From assembly GCA_026002045.1 (NCBI GenBank), contig BOAV01000027.1, forward strand, positions 1-26,516: DNA of 26,516 nt, in the 5' to 3' direction. The translations under genes were made by a program, and so were the position numbers. Below the pieces are notes generated by a model. It was not told the DNA's origin. It worked only from the letters and a program-made list of their open reading frames with translations, and made no database searches. Source of the stretch: Spirochaetia bacterium (lineage in GTDB: Bacteria > Spirochaetota > Spirochaetia > Treponematales > Breznakiellaceae). This document shows positions 23,456 to 26,516 of the stretch, piece by piece (positions within the stretch are counted from its first letter, which is position 1; the number at the start of each line of letters is the position of its first letter).

Positions 23456-23794
23456 ATTGATGTATGCGATCGCGTGGCGCCCGGACTTTCGATCACCGCC
23501 CTCTCCGCAGTGCTTGCGGGATCGGTGTTCGGGGATCACTGTTCGCCCATTTCGGACACAACGATTCTTTCATCCACCGGGGCGGGGTGTAACCACATCG
23601 ATCATGTGGCCACACAGATTCCCTACGCCCTTACCGTGGCGTTAGTCTGCTTTGTCGAATATATCCTCGCGGGGTTCACGGCGAAGCTGGGCTACGGTGT
23701 CAGCGTGGGGATCACCCTGCCGGTTTCTTTGGCGCTGCTTATCGCTGCGTTACTGATACTGCCAAAGGCGCTGCCGGGGGCGAAAAAGGCGTAA
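23333..23794 (+). pseudogene. Chimera: IS110 transposase N-terminus fused to NhaC Na+/H+ antiporter C-terminus
   Basis: Residues 1 to about 40 (MQFIGIDLHTNKFTCCYRDE, continuing to FDLNEAGLAAF) are the start of an IS110-type transposase, with the first catalytic Asp (D7) of its RuvC-like DEDD set; the others are gone. From about residue 48 (VAPGLSITALSAVLAGSVFG) the sequence is the C-terminal part of an NhaC-family sodium/proton antiporter, including the family signature DHCSPISDTTILSSTGAG and HIDHVATQIPYA, then two hydrophobic helices and a basic end. The frame is open across the junction, so a 153-residue protein could be made from a good GGAGGGA site. It lacks the core of both parents and is unlikely to transport or transpose. 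A deletion from inside the transposase into nhaC is the simplest origin. Confidence 0.85.
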
Positions 23795-23802
23795 CAGCAT
23801 AG

Positions 23803-23940
23803 TTGATAGCCCCCGGTATATGGAAACATAAATCACTGTCGTTTGTATTGGAAAAGAAAGGCAAAAATCCTGTCATTGATGCCTGTGTAGACCATTTTAA
23901 TTCAATTTGGAAAAAATCAAAAGAGGAACTTTCAGAATGA
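23803..23940 (+). pseudogene. C-terminal remnant of an unidentified protein
   Basis: An open frame from about 23803 to the TGA at 23938-23940 reads WKHKSLSFVLEKKGKNPVID and continues to IWKKSKEELSE. It looks like a genuine protein end: charged, amphipathic, and its stop overlaps the next gene's ATG as ATGA. No ATG and no upstream coding part remain, since the antiporter remnant ends just before it. I do not recognise the family; the shape (short strand, helix with FNSIW) loosely recalls C-termini of some sensor or regulator domains. It suggests that the following gene was once second in an operon. Confidence 0.45.
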
Positions 23941-24665
23941 CTAAGCTCTCATCTTTCTTCACCACTGTTCCGCCTCTGTTACAGCCGTATTTCACAGACG
24001 AATGTCCGTTGTGGGAAGCACTGGGCAATACGGAGCTTATAATAGAAAAAATAGTGACTACGAAGAAAGAACGCTTTACCGAAATACTGGCGGGCGTTTT
24101 TGTGGACCGGAGTGTGGATATTGATAAGGACATTGCTTCCAACGCCGTACTTATTGGTCCTGCGCTCATCCTTGCCGGGTGTAAAATTCGCTCAAGTGCG
24201 TTTCTCCGTGGGAATATTATCGCCGGCGAGGGTTGCGTCATCGGTAACTCAACGGAACTCAAAAACGCCATACTCTTCGACCATGTGGAGGCGCCGCATT
24301 TCAATTATGTGGGTGACTCAATCCTCGGCAATTATGCACACCTTGGCGCAGGGGTAATCCTTTCAAATTTCCGCCTTGACAAGGCGCCGATTGTCATCAA
24401 GCGCAAAAACGGTGTACCCATCGATGAACCCATACATACAGGCCGCCAAAAATTCGGCGCAATAATCGGAGACCGCGTTGAGGTTGGCTGCCACAGCGTC
24501 CTCAATCCGGGTACGCTCCTGGAAAAAAACCTCATCGTCTATCCTCTGTCGAACATCGGCGGCTATTACACGCAAGGCTTCTCATTTGCGCGGACGGCTC
24601 AAAGCAGCATCAGTGATGCTACAGTCTCCACGCAGCCAATACCCACCACGCCGCTACCCTCATAA
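23937..24665 (+). CDS. Left-handed beta-helix protein, UDP-N-acetylglucosamine pyrophosphorylase-related
   Basis: A 242-residue protein dominated by hexapeptide-type repeats of a left-handed parallel beta-helix: IASNAVLIGPALILAGCKIR, then SAFLRGNIIAGEGCVIGNST, VGDSILGNYAHLGAGVILSN, and IIGDRVEVGCHSVLNPGTLL. The pattern resembles the C-terminal acetyltransferase half of GlmU and stand-alone homologues annotated as UDP-GlcNAc pyrophosphorylase-related proteins. The nucleotidyltransferase N-terminal domain is absent; only about 50 residues precede the helix. The ATG at 23937 is chosen over an upstream TTG because GAGGA lies nine bases before it and it overlaps the previous stop. Activity (acyl- or sugar-related) is unproven. 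A large hairpin follows, shared with the convergent trpB2. Confidence 0.75.
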   Translation: MTKLSSFFTTVPPLLQPYFTDECPLWEALGNTELIIEKIVTTKKERFTEILAGVFVDRSVDIDKDIASNAVLIGPALILAGCKIRSSAFLRGNIIAGEGCVIGNSTELKNAILFDHVEAPHFNYVGDSILGNYAHLGAGVILSNFRLDKAPIVIKRKNGVPIDEPIHTGRQKFGAIIGDRVEVGCHSVLNPGTLLEKNLIVYPLSNIGGYYTQGFSFARTAQSSISDATVSTQPIPTTPLPS

Positions 24666-24669
24666 CAGT

Positions 24670-24734
24670 ATAACCCCAGCCCCGCAGGGGCGAGTCTGAC
24701 CGAATGGGCGTTTGCCTGCGGGGCTGGGGGTTAT
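24670..24734. terminator. Large bidirectional hairpin between convergent genes
   Basis: A 19-bp inverted repeat, ATAACCCCAGCCCCGCAGG at 24670-24688 with its complement at 24715-24734 (one extra G), encloses a 26-base loop. It fills the gap between two convergent stops. T-runs are poor, so termination may rely on hairpin strength, or the sequence may belong to an intergenic palindromic repeat family. Confidence 0.65.
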
Positions 24735-24740
24735 GCGGCG

Positions 24741-26120
24741 TTACTTATTCTGCGGAATCTCCGGTATCGAAGCGAACCCCCGCTCCAAATCGGCGTCCGT
24801 AGGAATACTGTCGCCCATGGTTTTTGCGTTGTAGGACATGTAAGCGGACATGTCAAAGTAGCCGGTGCCGGTTAATCCGAAGAGTATTACTTTTTTTTCA
24901 CCGGTGCGCTTGCACTCCAGGGCCTCGTCAATCGCCGCCTTGATGGCGTGGGATGATTCCGGAGCGGGGAGTATCCCTTCGATTTTGGCGAACCTGACCG
25001 CGGCGTCGAACACATCGGTCTGCACGGCGGATCGGGCTTCAAGATAGCCGTCCTTGTAGAGCTTTGACAGGATGGGGTTCATCCCGTGGTAGCGCAGGCC
25101 CCCGGCGTGGTTCGCCGATGGAATAAAACCGCTGCCCAGGGTATACATCCGCAGAAGCGGGGTGGTCTTGGCGGTGTCCCCGAAATCGTAGGCGTAGCGG
25201 CCACGGGTGAACGAAGGACAGGAGGCGGGTTCTACCGCGATAAACCGGGTTTTTGACTTACCCTTGATTTTATCACCCATAAATGGCGCGATGAGTCCAC
25301 CCAGATTTGATCCGCCCCCGGCGCAGCCGATGATGATATCCGGCGTGACACCGTACTTTTCCAGGGCCGCCCTGGCTTCCTGTCCGATGATCGACTGGTG
25401 GAGCAGGACATGGTTCAGGACGCTGCCCAGCACGTACCGGCACTTGTCGGTTTTGACCGAAGTTTCAATGGCCTCGGAAATGGCGCAGCCCAGGGAGCCG
25501 CCGGTGGTAGGGTCCCTAGCCAAAATCGCCCGCCCCGATTCGGTAGTGTTCGATGGTGAAGGGATGAGGTTGGCGCCGTAGGTTTCGATCAGGGCCTTGC
25601 GGTAGGGCTTCTGCCCGGAACTCACCTTGACCATGTAAACCGTAAGGTCCAGGCCGTAATAGGCGCAGGCCATGGCCATGGCGGACCCCCACTGCCCCGC
25701 CCCGGTTTCGGTGGTCAGGGAAGTGAGCCCCTCGGCCTTGGCATAGAAGGCCTGGGCCGCAGCGGAATTCAGCTTGTGGGAGCCTGAAGTGTTGGTGCCC
25801 TCGTGTTTATAGTAGATTTCCGCGGGGGTACCCAGGGCCTTTTCCAGAAAATAGGCCCGGATAAGCGGCGCAGGGCGGTAGGCCCGGTAAAATTCCTGGA
25901 GGCCCTCCGGGATGGGGATGAGCCGGGTGGTATCATCCAGCTCCTGTTTGACGCATTCCTTGCAGAACACCGCCTCCAGGTCCGTTGCCGTGGCGGGCTT
26001 GAGGGTACCGGGGTGAAGGATGGGATCGCTCTTGTTTACCATGTCCGAACGCAGGTTGTACCAGTTTTTGGGGATTTCCTCCTCATCAAGATAGAGACGG
26101 GTCGGGATTTTCTTTGCCAT
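24741..26120 (-). CDS. trpB: Tryptophan synthase beta chain, TrpB2 type
   Basis: A PLP enzyme that condenses indole with serine to give tryptophan. Its 459 residues, the N-terminal extension (TRLYLDEEEIPKNWYNLRSD) and the segment CKECVKQELD mark the TrpB2 (TIGR01415-like) branch rather than the TrpA-bound TrpB1. The PLP lysine is K116 in GTNTSGSHKLNSA, the phosphate-binding loop is GCAGGGSNLGG, and ETGAGQWGSAMA holds the catalytic glutamate. No trpA is nearby, in keeping with TrpB2 often working alone, salvaging indole or acting in serine metabolism. AAGGAG lies seven bases before the ATG at 26120. Two palindromes over the predicted transcription start point to repression. Confidence 0.93.
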   Translation of the reverse strand: MAKKIPTRLYLDEEEIPKNWYNLRSDMVNKSDPILHPGTLKPATATDLEAVFCKECVKQELDDTTRLIPIPEGLQEFYRAYRPAPLIRAYFLEKALGTPAEIYYKHEGTNTSGSHKLNSAAAQAFYAKAEGLTSLTTETGAGQWGSAMAMACAYYGLDLTVYMVKVSSGQKPYRKALIETYGANLIPSPSNTTESGRAILARDPTTGGSLGCAISEAIETSVKTDKCRYVLGSVLNHVLLHQSIIGQEARAALEKYGVTPDIIIGCAGGGSNLGGLIAPFMGDKIKGKSKTRFIAVEPASCPSFTRGRYAYDFGDTAKTTPLLRMYTLGSGFIPSANHAGGLRYHGMNPILSKLYKDGYLEARSAVQTDVFDAAVRFAKIEGILPAPESSHAIKAAIDEALECKRTGEKKVILFGLTGTGYFDMSAYMSYNAKTMGDSIPTDADLERGFASIPEIPQNK

Positions 26121-26152
26121 AATGTAACTCCTTATCGTGCTGTTGACATTTC

Positions 26153-26188
26153 GTTTCTATATACAGAAACGATTCTATTAATAGAAAC
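26153..26188. promoter_or_regulatory. Two abutting 18-bp palindromic operators upstream of trpB2
   Basis: GTTTCTATATACAGAAAC (26153-26170) and GATTCTATTAATAGAAAC (26171-26188) lie end to end. Both fit GWTTCTATWWAYAGAAAC, and each is an inverted repeat with only central or single-base mismatches. They begin directly after the -10 box and cover the expected start of transcription, the position of a repressor that blocks initiation. They do not resemble the E. coli TrpR operator. Confidence 0.7.
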
Positions 26189-26217
26189 ATCATAAGGTAC
26201 TCTGAAAAAGATATCAA
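26189..26217 (-). promoter_or_regulatory. Sigma-70-type promoter of trpB2
   Basis: On the minus strand TTGATA (26212-26217), a 17-base spacer and TATGAT (26189-26194) form a near-consensus promoter. Transcription should start around 26182, within the tandem palindromes, leaving a leader of about 60 bases that is too short for a trp-type attenuator or T-box. Confidence 0.7.
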
Positions 26218-26220
26218 GGG

Positions 26221-26516
26221 GAATTGGCAGAATTTCAGGATAAACGCATAGAAATTAAAAAAGAAAAAAATTTAACCACGAAGGACACGAAAGAAGAGGG
26301 AAAAAAGAATGGAATTGCCCCAGTTGGGTGGACAGTAGGTTAAGCCACTTTTTCACATAATGCCGCAGCCGGAGTTGAAAAGTCAAGGTCCCGCATAGCC
26401 TCACGTTAAATCTAACCATGGAGCCGGACGAATCTCATGTAAAAATCTAACCATAGCCAACTACAATCAAACCCTAAAACAAGAAGTTTGGGGGCACCGT
26501 GGAGTTGACCATGAAA
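26221..26516. other. Noncoding window end with repeats; possible gene start at the edge
   Basis: No convincing gene is seen. AATTTAACCACGAAGG lies at about 26269-26284, followed by ACACGAAAG; its first part matches the outer flank of both IS110-type repeat copies. AAATCTAACCAT occurs twice, at 26408-26419 and 26443-26454, 35 bases apart. An ATGAAA at 26511, preceded by GTGGAG, may open a gene that continues beyond the window. The run GCCCCAGTTGGGTGGACAG near 26318 looks like a mobile-element end, but I could not match it. Confidence 0.35.

Noticed and set aside
26142..26170. Plus-strand TTGACA as a promoter directed away from trpB2
   Set aside because: No -10 box occurs at 16-19 bases; the minus-strand TTGATA-TATGAT pair is far better.

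Overview
The window looks like chromosomal DNA of a spirochaete, most likely a host-associated (termite-gut type) Treponema. The evidence is indirect: solute-binding proteins whose mature part starts with a Gly/Gln-rich GGGQQ segment, a fused aspartokinase-homoserine dehydrogenase, a TrpB2-type tryptophan synthase, many sugar ABC transporters, moderately GC-rich genes and copies of the AACCACGAAG repeat. No rRNA, tRNA or CRISPR array was found. Species assignment is inference.

Layout. (1) 1-158: truncated inverted copy of a structured repeat that recurs at 23074-23205. (2) 159-6986, housekeeping: a lipoprotein and thrA on the minus strand; divergent from thrA, a plus-strand operon of a WecA/TagO-type polyprenyl-phosphate sugar-phosphate transferase, a cysteine desulfurase and ThiI. 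The last two form a sulfur relay for tRNA 4-thiouridine, and their junction is odd: no ordinary ThiI start codon, and a G6 run that would put them in one frame after a -1 shift. (3) 7002-8126: gene decay, with a truncated outer-membrane-like protein, a scrap resembling an alkaline-phosphatase-family N-terminus, and a truncated aldo/keto reductase. (4) 14207 down to 8148, minus strand: a sugar operon of lipoprotein binding protein, two MalF/MalG-type permeases, FAD oxidoreductase and glycoside hydrolase, with an internal terminator-like hairpin after the binding protein. (5) 21990 down to 14343, minus strand: an L-rhamnose operon of fucose/arabinose-isomerase-like protein, ABC ATPase, two permeases, periplasmic binding protein, mutarotase RhaM and isomerase RhaA, with a divergent AraC regulator at 22077-22967. 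No rhamnulose kinase or aldolase is present. (6) 22968-23940: remains of an IS110-family element (left noncoding end plus transposase N-terminus) fused in frame to the C-terminus of an NhaC-type Na+/H+ antiporter, followed by another C-terminal gene scrap. (7) 23937-26120: a left-handed beta-helix protein, a large convergent hairpin, and trpB2 with two abutting 18-bp palindromes just downstream of its -10 box.

The most interesting point is the noncoding end of the IS110 remnant (23074-23332). It can fold into a 10-bp stem, an internal loop and an inner stem, the shape expected for an IS110 bridge RNA. One strand of the internal loop carries the 10-mer TAACCACGAA, which is also found in the flank of both copies and at 26273-26282, in what could be an unoccupied copy of the target repeat. 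This is a hypothesis from sequence reading. Strand polarity and element boundaries have not been tested.
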